Shown one piece after another: positions 43,474 to 52,817 of a DNA stretch of 64,000 bases; the first letter of the stretch is position 1, and each line of letters opens with the position of its first letter. The notes beneath the pieces are model-generated. The model searched no databases, was not told the DNA's origin, and was given only the letters and a program-made list of their open reading frames with translations. This DNA is from Pseudomonas sp. GM18 (GTDB lineage: Bacteria; Pseudomonadota; Gammaproteobacteria; Pseudomonadales; Pseudomonadaceae). The DNA is taken from assembly GCF_000282195.1 (NCBI RefSeq), contig NZ_AKJT01000087.1, forward strand, positions 1-64,000. Reading direction: 5' to 3'. Position numbers and translations under genes: made by a program.

Positions 43474-44673
43474 TTACTTGTGGCGTTGGATAAAAGCGCG
43501 AATACGTTCGGCCGCCTCAACACATTCGGCCAGCGGCGCGACAAGTGCCATGCGTACTCGGCCTGCGCCCGGATTAAAACCGTCAACGTCGCGCGACAGA
43601 TAAGAGCCCGGCACCACGGTCACGTGTTCCTCGGCAAACAGATCACGGCAGAACGCCTCGTCATCACCTTCAACATTCGGCCACAAGTAAAAGCCGCCAT
43701 CGGGCCGCTGCACGTCCATCACCGGGCCGAGGATCTCCAGCACCGCATCGTACTTCTCGCGATACAGCGCACGGTTGGCCCGTACATGCACTTCGTCATT
43801 CCATGCGGCAACGCTGGCCAGTTGCGTTTGAACCGGCATCGCACAGCCGTGGTAAGTGCGATACAGCAGGAAACCCTTGAGGATGTCTGCATCACCGGCC
43901 ACAAAGCCTGAACGCAGGCCTGGCAGGTTGGAACGCTTGGACAGGCTATGGAACACCACGCAACGCTTGAAGTCTTTGCGACCCAGTTCCACACAGGCGC
44001 TGAGCAGGCCGGGTGGCGGGGTCTGTTCGTCGAAGTACAGTTCGCTGTAGCACTCATCCGCGGCAATCACGAAGTCGTATTCGTCGGCCAGGGCGATCAG
44101 TTTTTTCAGGGTTTCAACCGGGATCAGCGCGCCGGTCGGGTTGCCCGGCGAGCACAGGAACAGGATCTGGCAGCGCTTCCAGATGTCTGGCGAAACAGCG
44201 TCGAAATCCGGGTTGAAGCCGTTTTCATCCAGGCACGGCAGGTAATGCGGCTTGGCTCCGGCCAGGAACGCCGCGCCTTCATAGATCTGATAGAACGGGT
44301 TCGGGCTGACCACCAGCGCGTCTTCGCCACGGTTGACCACAGTCTGGGTGAACGCGAACAACGCTTCGCGGGTGCCGTTGACCGGCAGCACGTTGCGCGC
44401 CGGGTCGAGCCAGCCGTTCGGAACGCTGAAACGGCGTTCGCACCATGCGGCAATCGCTTCACGCAGGGCTGGGATGCCGAGGGTGGTCGGGTACACGGCC
44501 ATCTGATCCAGATTGCTTGCCAGGGCTTCGGCGACAAAGCTTGGCGAGCGATGCTTCGGTTCGCCGATGGACAACGCGATGGCGCGTTTGTTCGGGTTTG
44601 GCGTGACGCTGCCGAGCAGGGCGCGGAGCTTTTCGAACGGGTAGGGCTGCAACTGGTTCAGAGCGTTGTTCAT
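43474..44673 (-). CDS. dapC: Succinyldiaminopimelate transaminase
   Basis: DapC transfers an amino group from glutamate to N-succinyl-2-amino-6-oxopimelate, between DapD and DapE. The 399 residues form a fold-type I aminotransferase: SPGNPTGALIP, AADECYSELYF and the PLP lysine in FHSLSKRSNLPGLRSGF. The ATG at 44673 has GAGG upstream; a TTG at 44688 is not needed. It follows glnD on the same strand, separated by a nested REPIN. Confidence 0.94.
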   Translation of the reverse strand: MNNALNQLQPYPFEKLRALLGSVTPNPNKRAIALSIGEPKHRSPSFVAEALASNLDQMAVYPTTLGIPALREAIAAWCERRFSVPNGWLDPARNVLPVNGTREALFAFTQTVVNRGEDALVVSPNPFYQIYEGAAFLAGAKPHYLPCLDENGFNPDFDAVSPDIWKRCQILFLCSPGNPTGALIPVETLKKLIALADEYDFVIAADECYSELYFDEQTPPPGLLSACVELGRKDFKRCVVFHSLSKRSNLPGLRSGFVAGDADILKGFLLYRTYHGCAMPVQTQLASVAAWNDEVHVRANRALYREKYDAVLEILGPVMDVQRPDGGFYLWPNVEGDDEAFCRDLFAEEHVTVVPGSYLSRDVDGFNPGAGRVRMALVAPLAECVEAAERIRAFIQRHK

Positions 44674-44688
44674 GGGGGCCTCGTTCAA

Positions 44689-44826
44689 TGTGGGAGCGGG
44701 CCTGTGGCGAGGGGGCTTGCCCCCGTTGGGCTGCGAAGCAGCCCCAAATTCTCTGATGCACCAAAGATCTTGTGAGTGCTACGCACTCAAACGGGGGTAA
44801 GTCCCCTCGCCACAGGCGCTCCCACA
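44689..44826. repeat. Nested REPIN: family B inside family C
   Basis: The outer arms TGTGGGAGCG (44689) and CGCTCCCACA (ending 44826) belong to family C. Directly inside them lie family-B arms GGCGAGGGGGCTTGCCCCCG and CGGGGGTAAGTCCCCTCGCC with a 45-base centre. It looks as if a family-B element landed inside a family-C element. It lies between glnD and dapC. Confidence 0.85.
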
Positions 44827-44843
44827 GGGGGAAAATTGTTGAT

Positions 44844-47546
44844 TCAGATGCTGATGCGCGAAAGTTTGATATCGGGTTCCTGGTTGACGCTCAGCTGTTC
44901 GACGATTGCATCCTGCAAACGGCTGCACAGCAACGGGTCGGATAGCGGCTGATTGTTTGCGTCGGTGATGAAGAACACGTCTTCCACACGCTCGCCCAAG
45001 GTGGCGATCTTGGCGTTCTGCAGCGACAGGTCGAACTCGAGGAAGATCGTGCCGATCCGCGCCAGCAACCCAGGACGGTCGGGTGCGCTGAGTTCCAGCA
45101 CGGTCACCGGACGCTGCGCATCGTTGTGGATCGTCACCTGTGGCGCAAAGGCAAAGTGCTTGAGCTGACGCGGCACCCGACGCTGGATAATCGTTGGGTA
45201 GTTGTCCGGGTTGCGCAGGGCTTCGGTCAGGCCATCGCGGATCTGCTTGACCCGCGCCGGGTTGTCGCCGATCGAGTCGCCATCGGTGTCGAGCACGATA
45301 TAGGTGTCGAGGGTGAACTGGCTGCTGGAGGTGATGACCCGGGCGTCGTGAATGTTCAGGTTGAGCTGGTCCATCGCCGCCACGGTCACGGCGAAGAAGT
45401 CGTGCTGGTCCGGCGCATAAATGAAGATCTGCGTACCGCCCTCGAATTCGCGCTGGGTGGTTTCCTTGATCAGCACCAGCGGGCCGCCGTCGGCCGGCTG
45501 CTGCAAGATCGCATCAGTGTGCCAGGCCACGTCGCCGGCGGTGTGACGCAGGAAGTAGTCATCGCCCAGTTGTGCCCACAACTGCTCGACGTCGTCCGGG
45601 TCGGTGCCGCCGCGTACCAGAATGTCCAGCGCTGCGCTTTGGGTCTGGCGGATCTGCTCTTCGCGATCCACCGGGTTTTCCAGGCCGCGACGCAAGGCGC
45701 GCTTGGTCTCGGTGTAGAGCTGGCGCAACAGGCTCGCGCGCCAGGAGTTCCACAGCGTCGGGTTGGTCGCGTTGATGTCGGCAACGGTCAGCACATACAG
45801 ATAATCGAGGCGGGTTTCATCACCGACAATCTGTGCAAAATCGTGGATCACATGCGGGTCGGACAAGTCCTTGCGCTGGGCGGTGGTCGACATTACGAGA
45901 TGGTTTTGCACCAGCCAGACGATCAGGCGGCTGTCCCAGATCGGCAACTGATGGCGTTGGCAAAAGGCTTCGGCATCCACTGCGCCGATTTCCGAGTGGT
46001 CGCCATGCCGGCCCTTGCCGATGTCGTGGTACAGGCCGGCCAGGTAAATCAACTCCGGCTTGGGCAGTTTGGCCATGAGCTTGCTGGCGAGCGGGAATTT
46101 TTCCGACACCTGGGTGTACTGCAACTTACGCAGATGCTTGATCAGGTTCAGGGTGTGCGCATCGACCGTATAGATGTGAAACAGGTCGTGCTGCATCTGT
46201 CCGACAATAAAGCCGAACTCCGGCAGATAACGCCCAAGAATCCCGTAACGGTTCATGCGCCGCAGGTTGCGGTGGATGCCGATCTTGCACTTGAACAATT
46301 CGATGAACAGGCTGGTATTGCGAATATCATTGCGGAAGTCGTCGTCGATCAGATGACGGTTCTCGCGCAGCAGGCGGATGGTATCGGCGCGTACGCCCTT
46401 GATTTCCGGCTGCTGGGCCATCAGCACGAAGATCTCGAGCATGGCGAATGGTGTGCGGCGGAACACATTGTTGTTGCGCGCCTCGATGTAGCCGTCGTGC
46501 AGCTGGAATCGCGAGTTGATCGGCTGCGGCGGTGCTTCGTCTTCGGGGGCCAGGATCACTTCTTCGAAGTGCTGGATGATCAGGTCGCTGAGCTGGGCAA
46601 TGCTCATGACTACCCGGTAGTACTGTTGCATGAAGTTTTCGATGGCGTGCTTGGCGTCATTGCCCACGAAGCCCAGCAGCCCGGCAATCGTGCGCTGGTG
46701 ATCGAACAGCAGACGGTCTTCGGAGCGGCCGGCGAGCATGTGCAGCGCGTAACGCACTTTCCACAAAAACTCCTGGGATGAGGCCAGCAGGGCGTTTTCG
46801 CTCTCCACTAGAAAACCTTCACCGGCCAGGGCCCGCAGGTTCAGGGTGCCGTACTCACGACGGGCGACCCACAGAATCGTCTGAATATCCCGCAGGCCAC
46901 CGGGCGAGCCTTTGACGTTGGGTTCCAGGTTGTATTCGGTGTCGTTGTACTTGTGGTGACGGGCTTTCTGCTCGGCGCGCTTGGCCAGGAAGAACTCCTT
47001 GCTGGGCCACATGTGCGCGGTGCTGGTCACGTCCAGCATGCGCTGGCGTAGACGCTCGGGGCCGGCAATGGTGCGGCTTTCCATCAGGTTGGTGATCACC
47101 GTCAGGTCGGCGCGGGCTTCCTCGGCGCATTCATCCACTGAGCGAACGCTCTGGCCGACTTCCAGGCCAATGTCCCACAGCAACGTCAGAAAACGCTCGA
47201 TGGAATCACGGAAAACTTCGTGATCGGCACCGTCCAGCAGGATCAGCAGGTCAATGTCGGAGTAGGGGTGCAACTCGCCACGACCGTAGCCGCCGACCGC
47301 GACCAGTGCGATGTCGGCATCGAAGCTCCAGTTGAACTGTTCCCAGGCCTTTTGCAGGATGTTATCGACGAACCAGGCACGATCCTCGATCAACCGTCGA
47401 ATTTCCCGACCGGCGCGAAACCGCTCGTCGAGCACTTCGCGGGCCTGACGGATCGCCTTCTTGAAAGCAGCGATAGGGCTTGCCTTCAGGGCCAGTTCAG
47501 CCTGGAACTGGCCGCGGTCGAAGAGTTCGGGATCCACCTGCGGCAT
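44844..47546 (-). CDS. glnD: PII uridylyltransferase / uridylyl-removing enzyme
   Basis: GlnD senses glutamine and adds or removes UMP on PII proteins. The 900 residues show a nucleotidyltransferase domain with GGYGRGELHPYSDIDLLIL (G85, G86, D97, D99). An HD hydrolase domain follows with YHDIGKGRHGDHSEIG (about 515-530), and two ACT domains lie at the C-terminus (about 710-790 and 820-895, with LSAPDRPGLLARIG). All catalytic residues are present. It lies between map and dapC, the usual Pseudomonas order. Confidence 0.97.
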   Translation of the reverse strand: MPQVDPELFDRGQFQAELALKASPIAAFKKAIRQAREVLDERFRAGREIRRLIEDRAWFVDNILQKAWEQFNWSFDADIALVAVGGYGRGELHPYSDIDLLILLDGADHEVFRDSIERFLTLLWDIGLEVGQSVRSVDECAEEARADLTVITNLMESRTIAGPERLRQRMLDVTSTAHMWPSKEFFLAKRAEQKARHHKYNDTEYNLEPNVKGSPGGLRDIQTILWVARREYGTLNLRALAGEGFLVESENALLASSQEFLWKVRYALHMLAGRSEDRLLFDHQRTIAGLLGFVGNDAKHAIENFMQQYYRVVMSIAQLSDLIIQHFEEVILAPEDEAPPQPINSRFQLHDGYIEARNNNVFRRTPFAMLEIFVLMAQQPEIKGVRADTIRLLRENRHLIDDDFRNDIRNTSLFIELFKCKIGIHRNLRRMNRYGILGRYLPEFGFIVGQMQHDLFHIYTVDAHTLNLIKHLRKLQYTQVSEKFPLASKLMAKLPKPELIYLAGLYHDIGKGRHGDHSEIGAVDAEAFCQRHQLPIWDSRLIVWLVQNHLVMSTTAQRKDLSDPHVIHDFAQIVGDETRLDYLYVLTVADINATNPTLWNSWRASLLRQLYTETKRALRRGLENPVDREEQIRQTQSAALDILVRGGTDPDDVEQLWAQLGDDYFLRHTAGDVAWHTDAILQQPADGGPLVLIKETTQREFEGGTQIFIYAPDQHDFFAVTVAAMDQLNLNIHDARVITSSSQFTLDTYIVLDTDGDSIGDNPARVKQIRDGLTEALRNPDNYPTIIQRRVPRQLKHFAFAPQVTIHNDAQRPVTVLELSAPDRPGLLARIGTIFLEFDLSLQNAKIATLGERVEDVFFITDANNQPLSDPLLCSRLQDAIVEQLSVNQEPDIKLSRISI

Positions 47547-47591
47547 CGATTGGCTTTCCTTTCTATAAGGCTGGGAACGGAGCGGGCGGGA

Positions 47592-48374
47592 TCAGGCCGA
47601 AACGCGCGGGATGGTGTCGTCGCTGCGCAGGGTGAAGATCTCGTAGCCGGTTTCGGTCACCAGCAGGGTGTGTTCCCATTGCGCCGACAACTTGCGGTCC
47701 TTGGTGATCGCGGTCCAGCCATCGCCCAGCACCTTGGTGTCGGCCTTACCCTGGTTGATCATCGGCTCGATGGTGAAGGTCATGCCGGCTTTCAGTTCCA
47801 TGCCGGTGCCGGCACGGCCGTAGTGCAGGATCTGTGGTTCTTCGTGGAACACCTTGCCGATGCCGTGGCCGCAGAACTCGCGAACCACCGAGAAACCGTT
47901 CTTTTCCGCGTGCTTCTGGATCACTTCACCGATATCGCCCAGGCGGCAGCCGGGCTTGACCAGTTCGATGGCCTTGTACATGCACTCCTGAGTCACCTGG
48001 GATAGACGCTCGGCCCAGACCGGCACAGTGCCGACGTGGAACATGCGGCTGGTGTCGCCGTGGTAGCCGTCCTTGATCACCGTGACGTCGATGTTCAGTG
48101 TGTCGCCATCCTTAAGCGGCTTCTCGTTCGGGATGCCGTGGCAGACCACGTGGTTGATCGAGGTGCAGATCGACTTCGGAAAGCCTTTGTAGTTGAGCGG
48201 GGCAGGAATGGCTTTCTGCTCGTTGACGATGTAGTCGTGGCAGATGCGGTCCAGCTCTTCGGTGGTAACGCCCGGTTTGACATAATCGGCAATCATTTCC
48301 AGCACATCGGCGGCCAATTTGCCGGCGATCCGCATTTTTGCGATGTCCTCTGGGGTTTTGAGGGTGACGGTCAT
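47592..48374 (-). CDS. map: Type I methionine aminopeptidase
   Basis: Map removes the initiator Met from new proteins. The 260 residues show the pita-bread metal motifs: CHGIPNEKPLKDGDTLNIDV, YHGDTSRMFHVG, EFCGHGIGKVFHEEPQ and FTIEPMIN. It is divergent from rpsB, a gene order conserved in proteobacteria, and is followed by glnD 45 bases later. Confidence 0.97.
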   Translation of the reverse strand: MTVTLKTPEDIAKMRIAGKLAADVLEMIADYVKPGVTTEELDRICHDYIVNEQKAIPAPLNYKGFPKSICTSINHVVCHGIPNEKPLKDGDTLNIDVTVIKDGYHGDTSRMFHVGTVPVWAERLSQVTQECMYKAIELVKPGCRLGDIGEVIQKHAEKNGFSVVREFCGHGIGKVFHEEPQILHYGRAGTGMELKAGMTFTIEPMINQGKADTKVLGDGWTAITKDRKLSAQWEHTLLVTETGYEIFTLRSDDTIPRVSA

Positions 48375-48747
48375 ACAGGCTCTCTCTGCGCTCAGTGGCG
48401 CCTTCTAAAACGAAATGGGCACTGCGCGAACGATCGTCGCGGCCCTGAAAAACGCGATTCTACCAGACGATCAGGGCAAATCTGAGCTTCTGTGCATCGC
48501 TTCTCTCTATAGGATGGCGCATTCTTGGGGGATTCCAAGGGCGGGATCAAAAGCATTCGCCAGGTTTTCAGAATCCGGGTTCCGTTTTTTCCGGCCTTGT
48601 GATATAAAATGCGCCGCTTTCCGGGGATACCCTGAAAAGCTTAAATCCACACACGTGTCGACACGATGACCTGGGTGCCTTCAGCTGATGCTGCTGGTTG
48701 GTCATTGGGATACGTGGAGGCCAAACCCGACTTATTAAGGAACTATC
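48375..48747 (+). promoter_or_regulatory. map/rpsB divergent region with candidate rpsB leader RNA
   Basis: The 373-base gap holds no gene. TATAAA at 48603-48608, followed by GCGCCGC, is a likely rpsB -10; no good -35 is seen. The transcript would have a leader of about 130 bases. It contains a 12-base palindrome CGTGTCGACACG (48654-48665) and the stretch CGTGGAGGCCAAACCCGAC just before the AAGGAAC ribosome site. In other gamma-proteobacteria the rpsB leader is where S2 protein represses its own synthesis, so the same is plausible here. Confidence 0.45.
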
Positions 48748-49485
48748 ATGTCCCAAGTCAACATGCGCGATATGCTGAAGGCCGGTGTGCACTTCGGTCA
48801 CCAAACCCGTTACTGGAATCCGAAAATGGGTAAGTACATTTTCGGCGCGCGTAACAAGATTCACATCATCAACCTTGAAAAAACCCTGCCAATGTTCAAC
48901 GAAGCTCTGACTTTCGTAGAGCGTCTGGCCCAGGGCAAAAACAAGATTCTGTTCGTCGGCACCAAGCGTTCCGCTGGCAAGATCGTTGCTGAAGAAGCAG
49001 CACGTTGCGGTTCGCCGTACGTCGATCACCGCTGGTTGGGCGGCATGCTGACCAACTTCAAAACCATCCGTGCTTCCATCAAGCGTCTGCGTGACCTTGA
49101 AGTGCAAGCCGAAGACGGTACTTTCGCCAAGCTGACCAAGAAAGAAGCGCTGATGCGCTCTCGCGATCTTGAGAAGCTGGATCGTTCCCTGGGTGGTATC
49201 AAGGACATGGGCGGTCTGCCAGACGCTCTGTTCGTTATCGACGTTGATCACGAGCGCATCGCGATCACCGAAGCCAACAAGCTGGGCATCCCGGTTATCG
49301 GCGTAGTCGATACCAACAGCAGCCCGGAAGGCGTTGACTACATCATCCCAGGCAACGATGACGCAATCCGCGCTATCCAGCTGTACATGGGTTCGATGGC
49401 TGACGCTGTTATCCGTGGTCGCAACAATGTTGCTGGCGGCACTGTAGAGTTCGCAGCTGAAGAAACTCAGGCTGCAGCTGAGTAA
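48748..49485 (+). CDS. rpsB: 30S ribosomal protein S2
   Basis: S2 joins the 30S subunit late, at the platform near S1. The 245 residues start with the conserved MSQVNMRDMLKAGVHFGHQT, include NPKMGKYIFG and KRSAGKIVAEEA, and contain DHRWLGGMLTNFKTIR. The C-terminus is acidic. It is followed by a strong terminator before tsf, so tsf expression depends on readthrough or its own promoter. Confidence 0.98.
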   Translation: MSQVNMRDMLKAGVHFGHQTRYWNPKMGKYIFGARNKIHIINLEKTLPMFNEALTFVERLAQGKNKILFVGTKRSAGKIVAEEAARCGSPYVDHRWLGGMLTNFKTIRASIKRLRDLEVQAEDGTFAKLTKKEALMRSRDLEKLDRSLGGIKDMGGLPDALFVIDVDHERIAITEANKLGIPVIGVVDTNSSPEGVDYIIPGNDDAIRAIQLYMGSMADAVIRGRNNVAGGTVEFAAEETQAAAE

Positions 49486-49511
49486 TTGACGCCCTGGCGT
49501 TGACTCAGTAA

Positions 49512-49540
49512 GCAAAAAGGGGGCTTGGCCCCCTTTTTGC
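49512..49540 (+). terminator. Terminator/attenuator between rpsB and tsf
   Basis: GCAAAAAGGGGG and CCCCCTTTTTGC form a perfect 12-bp stem with a 5-base loop and a terminal T-run. It probably reduces tsf transcription relative to rpsB. Confidence 0.9.
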
Positions 49541-49675
49541 CACCTCGAAAACCATTTGTCGGCGCCCACTGCTTTATCTGTAACGTGCGGCAGCTAACAA
49601 GGGTGGTTCGGGAAGAATTGATCGCCCGTTCGATCGGGTGGAATGGTTGAAAACCTATCCAAGAGGAATTTGAAA

Positions 49676-50539
49676 ATGGCAGAGATTACTGCAGCGTTGG
49701 TCAAAGAACTGCGCGAGCGTACCGGCGAAGGCATGATGGACTGCAAAAAGGCCTTGACCAAGGCTGGCGGCGACATCGAAAAAGCCATTGATGACATGCG
49801 CGCTTCGGGCGCCATCAAGGCTGCCAAGAAAGCCGGCAACGTTGCCGCTGAAGGCGCAATCGCTCTCAAGGAAGACGGTAAATCCGCCGTCCTGCTGGAA
49901 GTGAACTCGCAGACCGACTTCCTGGCTCTGCAGGACGACTTCAAGGCATTTGTCGCTGCCAGCATTGAAAAAGCGTTCGCTGACAAACTGACCGATGCTG
50001 CTCCGCTGATCGAAGCGCGTGAAGCTGATCGTCTGGTTCTGGTTGGCAAGGTTGGCGAAAACGTCAATATTCGTCGCCTGGCTCGCGTTGAAGGCGATGT
50101 TGTTGGTGGCTACCTGCACGGCAACAAGATTGGTGTTGCGGTTGTTCTCAAGGGCGGCGACGTTGAGCTGGCCAAAGACATCGCTATGCACGTAGCGGCT
50201 ACCAATCCTGAATTCCTGCTGCCGTCGGAAGTTTCCGCTGAAGCGATCGAGCGCGAGAAGGGCGTGTTCCTGACCCTCAACGCTGACAAGATCGCCGGCA
50301 AGCCAGAAAACATCGTTGAAAACATGGTCAAAGGCCGTATCAGCAAGTTCCTGGCTGAAGCGAGCCTGGTTGAGCAGGCGTTCGTCAAGAACCCTGAAAT
50401 CAAGGTCGGCGAACTGGCCAAGAAAGCCGGTGCTGAAATCGTTTCTTTCACCTACTTCAAAGTAGGCGAAGGCATCGAGAAGCCAGTAGACAACTTCGCA
50501 GAAGAAGTTGCTGCCCAGCTGGCTGCCAGCAAGCAATAA
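49676..50539 (+). CDS. tsf: Elongation factor Ts
   Basis: EF-Ts recycles EF-Tu by releasing GDP. The 287 residues start MAEITAALVKELRERTGEGM, the conserved N-terminal UBA-like domain, followed by CKKAL and the core with the TDF motif NSQTDFLA. The ATG at 49676 has GAGG upstream; an in-frame alternative start 33 bases earlier is rejected as it breaks the conserved N-terminus. Confidence 0.98.
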   Translation: MAEITAALVKELRERTGEGMMDCKKALTKAGGDIEKAIDDMRASGAIKAAKKAGNVAAEGAIALKEDGKSAVLLEVNSQTDFLALQDDFKAFVAASIEKAFADKLTDAAPLIEAREADRLVLVGKVGENVNIRRLARVEGDVVGGYLHGNKIGVAVVLKGGDVELAKDIAMHVAATNPEFLLPSEVSAEAIEREKGVFLTLNADKIAGKPENIVENMVKGRISKFLAEASLVEQAFVKNPEIKVGELAKKAGAEIVSFTYFKVGEGIEKPVDNFAEEVAAQLAASKQ

Positions 50540-50563
50540 GACGGTTTTTTAACTGTCGCCCTG

Positions 50564-50595
50564 AAGAGGCTGCCCGCTTACGCGCGCAGCCTCTT
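50564..50595 (+). terminator. Terminator after tsf
   Basis: AAGAGGCTGC and GCAGCCTCTT form a 10-bp stem followed by TTC. It separates rpsB-tsf from the pyrH operon; 50596-50749 should hold the pyrH promoter, which I could not place. Confidence 0.85.
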
Positions 50596-50749
50596 TTCAG
50601 ATGGGGTTGCCAATTTTATTTGGTTTCCCTTTGGAACTGGCTTACAAAGCCATGTTCCGATGGCGCTGAAGCAGTGCCAAGCTAGAGTGAACGCCAGCTG
50701 TAAACAGCTCGCAAAGAATTTTTAAAATACGCCGCAGGAGAGATTCGCA

Positions 50750-51493
50750 ATGGCTCAGCAGGGCAGTGGTTATCAGGCTCGCTATAAACGCATTCTACTC
50801 AAGCTTAGCGGCGAGGCCCTGATGGGCTCGGAAGAGTTCGGGATCGATCCGAAAGTTCTGGATCGCATGGCACTGGAAGTTGGCCAGCTGGTTGGCATCG
50901 GTGTTCAGGTCGGTCTGGTGATCGGCGGGGGTAACCTGTTCCGCGGCGCAGCGCTCAGCGCAGCCGGCATGGATCGGGTCACTGGCGACCACATGGGCAT
51001 GCTGGCCACTGTGATGAACGCCCTGGCGATGCGCGATGCGCTGGAACGTGCCAATATCTCGGCCATCGTGATGTCGGCCATTTCCATGGTTGGCGTGACC
51101 GATCACTATGATCGCCGCAAAGCCATGCGCCACCTGAACTCCAAGGAAGTCGTGATTTTCGCGGCCGGTACTGGCAATCCGTTCTTCACTACGGACTCGG
51201 CTGCTTGCCTGCGCGCAATCGAAATCGATGCCGATGTGGTGCTCAAGGCAACGAAGGTTGATGGCGTCTACACCGCTGACCCGTTCAAAGACCCGCATGC
51301 CGAGAAGTTCGATCATCTGACCTACGATGAAGTGCTGGATCGCAAGCTGGGTGTGATGGATCTGACGGCCATTTGCCTGTGTCGCGACCACAAGATGCCG
51401 CTGCGCGTGTTTAATATGAACAAACCCGGTGCCCTGTTGAACATCGTACATGGCGGCGCTGAAGGAACCCTGATCGAGGAAGTTCAACAATGA
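50750..51493 (+). CDS. pyrH: UMP kinase
   Basis: PyrH phosphorylates UMP to UDP. The 247 residues belong to the amino-acid kinase fold: KRILLKLSGEALMG, VIGGGNLFRG, the central GTGNPFFTTDSAA and KVDGVYTADP motifs. The stop overlaps the frr start by 4 bases (ATGA), showing translational coupling. Confidence 0.98.
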   Translation: MAQQGSGYQARYKRILLKLSGEALMGSEEFGIDPKVLDRMALEVGQLVGIGVQVGLVIGGGNLFRGAALSAAGMDRVTGDHMGMLATVMNALAMRDALERANISAIVMSAISMVGVTDHYDRRKAMRHLNSKEVVIFAAGTGNPFFTTDSAACLRAIEIDADVVLKATKVDGVYTADPFKDPHAEKFDHLTYDEVLDRKLGVMDLTAICLCRDHKMPLRVFNMNKPGALLNIVHGGAEGTLIEEVQQ

Positions 51494-52047
51494 TCAACGA
51501 AATCAAGAAAGACGCTAAAGAGCGCATGCAGAAATCCGTAGAATCGCTGGCGCACAACTTCGGTCGTATCCGTACCGGCCAGGCGCACCCAAGCATTCTG
51601 GAAGGCGTGATGGTTCCGTACTACGGCGCCGACACTCCGATCAAGCAAGTGGCGAACATCACCGTTAAAGACGCCCGTACCCTGCAAGTCGTTGCCTTCG
51701 AACGCAACATGCTGGGCGCGGTCGATAAGGCCATCGGTAGCGCTGGCCTGAACCTCAACCCGACCAACCTGGGTGAGTTGCTGCTGATCTCCATGCCAGC
51801 CCTGACCGAAGAAACCCGCCGGGGCTTCACCAAGCAGGCTCGTGATGTAGCTGAAGATGCCCGTGTTGCCGTGCGCAACATCCGTCGCGATGCAAACAGC
51901 TCGCTGAAGGATCTGGTCAAGGAAAAGGAAATCAGCGAAGACGAAGAGCGTCGCGCCACTGGCGAGATCGACGATCTGACCAAGAAATTCGTGGCTGAAA
52001 TCGACGCTAAGTTGGCGGAAAAAGAAAAAGACCTGATGGCCGTATAA
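51490..52047 (+). CDS. frr: Ribosome recycling factor
   Basis: RRF splits post-termination ribosomes together with EF-G. The 185 residues show the family signature FGRIRTGQAHPSILEG in the N-terminal helix, RNIRRDANSSLKDL in the third helix and a charged C-terminus. It overlaps pyrH by 4 bases and precedes uppS by 14 bases. Confidence 0.98.
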   Translation: MINEIKKDAKERMQKSVESLAHNFGRIRTGQAHPSILEGVMVPYYGADTPIKQVANITVKDARTLQVVAFERNMLGAVDKAIGSAGLNLNPTNLGELLLISMPALTEETRRGFTKQARDVAEDARVAVRNIRRDANSSLKDLVKEKEISEDEERRATGEIDDLTKKFVAEIDAKLAEKEKDLMAV

Positions 52048-52061
52048 GGGTCGAGTTTCAA

Positions 52062-52817
52062 ATGGACAAGACCAAGCAGACTGCGCCGTCCGCGGTGCCG
52101 CGCCATGTCGCGATCATCATGGATGGTAATAATCGTTGGGCGAAAAAACGCTTTATGCCGGGTGTCGCCGGGCATAAAGCGGGTGTGGATGCTGTTCGTG
52201 CGGTCATCGAGGTGTGTGCGGAGTCCGGGGTTGAGGTATTGACCCTGTTTGCATTCTCCAGTGAGAACTGGCAGCGCCCGGCCGATGAGGTCAGTGCCTT
52301 GATGGATCTGTTCTTCAGGGCGCTGCGTCGCGAGGCCAAGCGCCTGAACGACAACAACATCAGTTTGCGCATCATCGGCGACCGTTCGCGTTTTCATCCG
52401 GAGCTTCAAGCAGCCATGCGTGAAGCCGAGGCGATGACCGCCGGCGCCAACCGCTTTATCCTGCAGATCGCCGCCAACTACGGCGGTCAGTGGGACATCG
52501 CGCAAGCCGCGCAACGTCTGGCGCGCGAAGTTCAGGCCGGGCATCTGCGCCCGGAAGACATCACTCCCGAACTGTTGCAAACCTGTCTGGCGACCGGCGA
52601 TCTGCCGTTGCCGGACTTGTGCATCCGTACCGGCGGCGAGCATCGCATCAGTAACTTCCTGCTGTGGCAACTGGCTTACGCCGAGTTGTACTTCTCCGAC
52701 CTGTTCTGGCCGGACTTCAAACACGACGCCATGCGCAATGCGCTGGCCGATTTCGCTTCTCGCCAGCGTCGCTTCGGTAAAACGAGCGAGCAGGTCGAGT
52801 CTGGAGCCCGGGTTTAA
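52062..52817 (+). CDS. uppS: Undecaprenyl pyrophosphate synthase (ditrans, polycis)
   Basis: UppS makes the C55 lipid carrier for cell-wall and O-antigen synthesis by adding eight isoprene units to FPP. The 251 residues start with HVAIIMDGNNRWAKKR (catalytic Asp in MDGN) and include TLFAFSSENWQRP and the C-terminal DLCIRTGGEHRISNFLLWQ. The stop shares one base with the cdsA ATG (TAATG). Confidence 0.97.
   Translation: MDKTKQTAPSAVPRHVAIIMDGNNRWAKKRFMPGVAGHKAGVDAVRAVIEVCAESGVEVLTLFAFSSENWQRPADEVSALMDLFFRALRREAKRLNDNNISLRIIGDRSRFHPELQAAMREAEAMTAGANRFILQIAANYGGQWDIAQAAQRLAREVQAGHLRPEDITPELLQTCLATGDLPLPDLCIRTGGEHRISNFLLWQLAYAELYFSDLFWPDFKHDAMRNALADFASRQRRFGKTSEQVESGARV

Noticed and set aside
1..44826. 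Interspersed palindromes considered as a CRISPR array or attachment sites
   Set aside because: The copies are scattered, inverted in pairs and lack regular spacers or cas genes; they fit REPINs.
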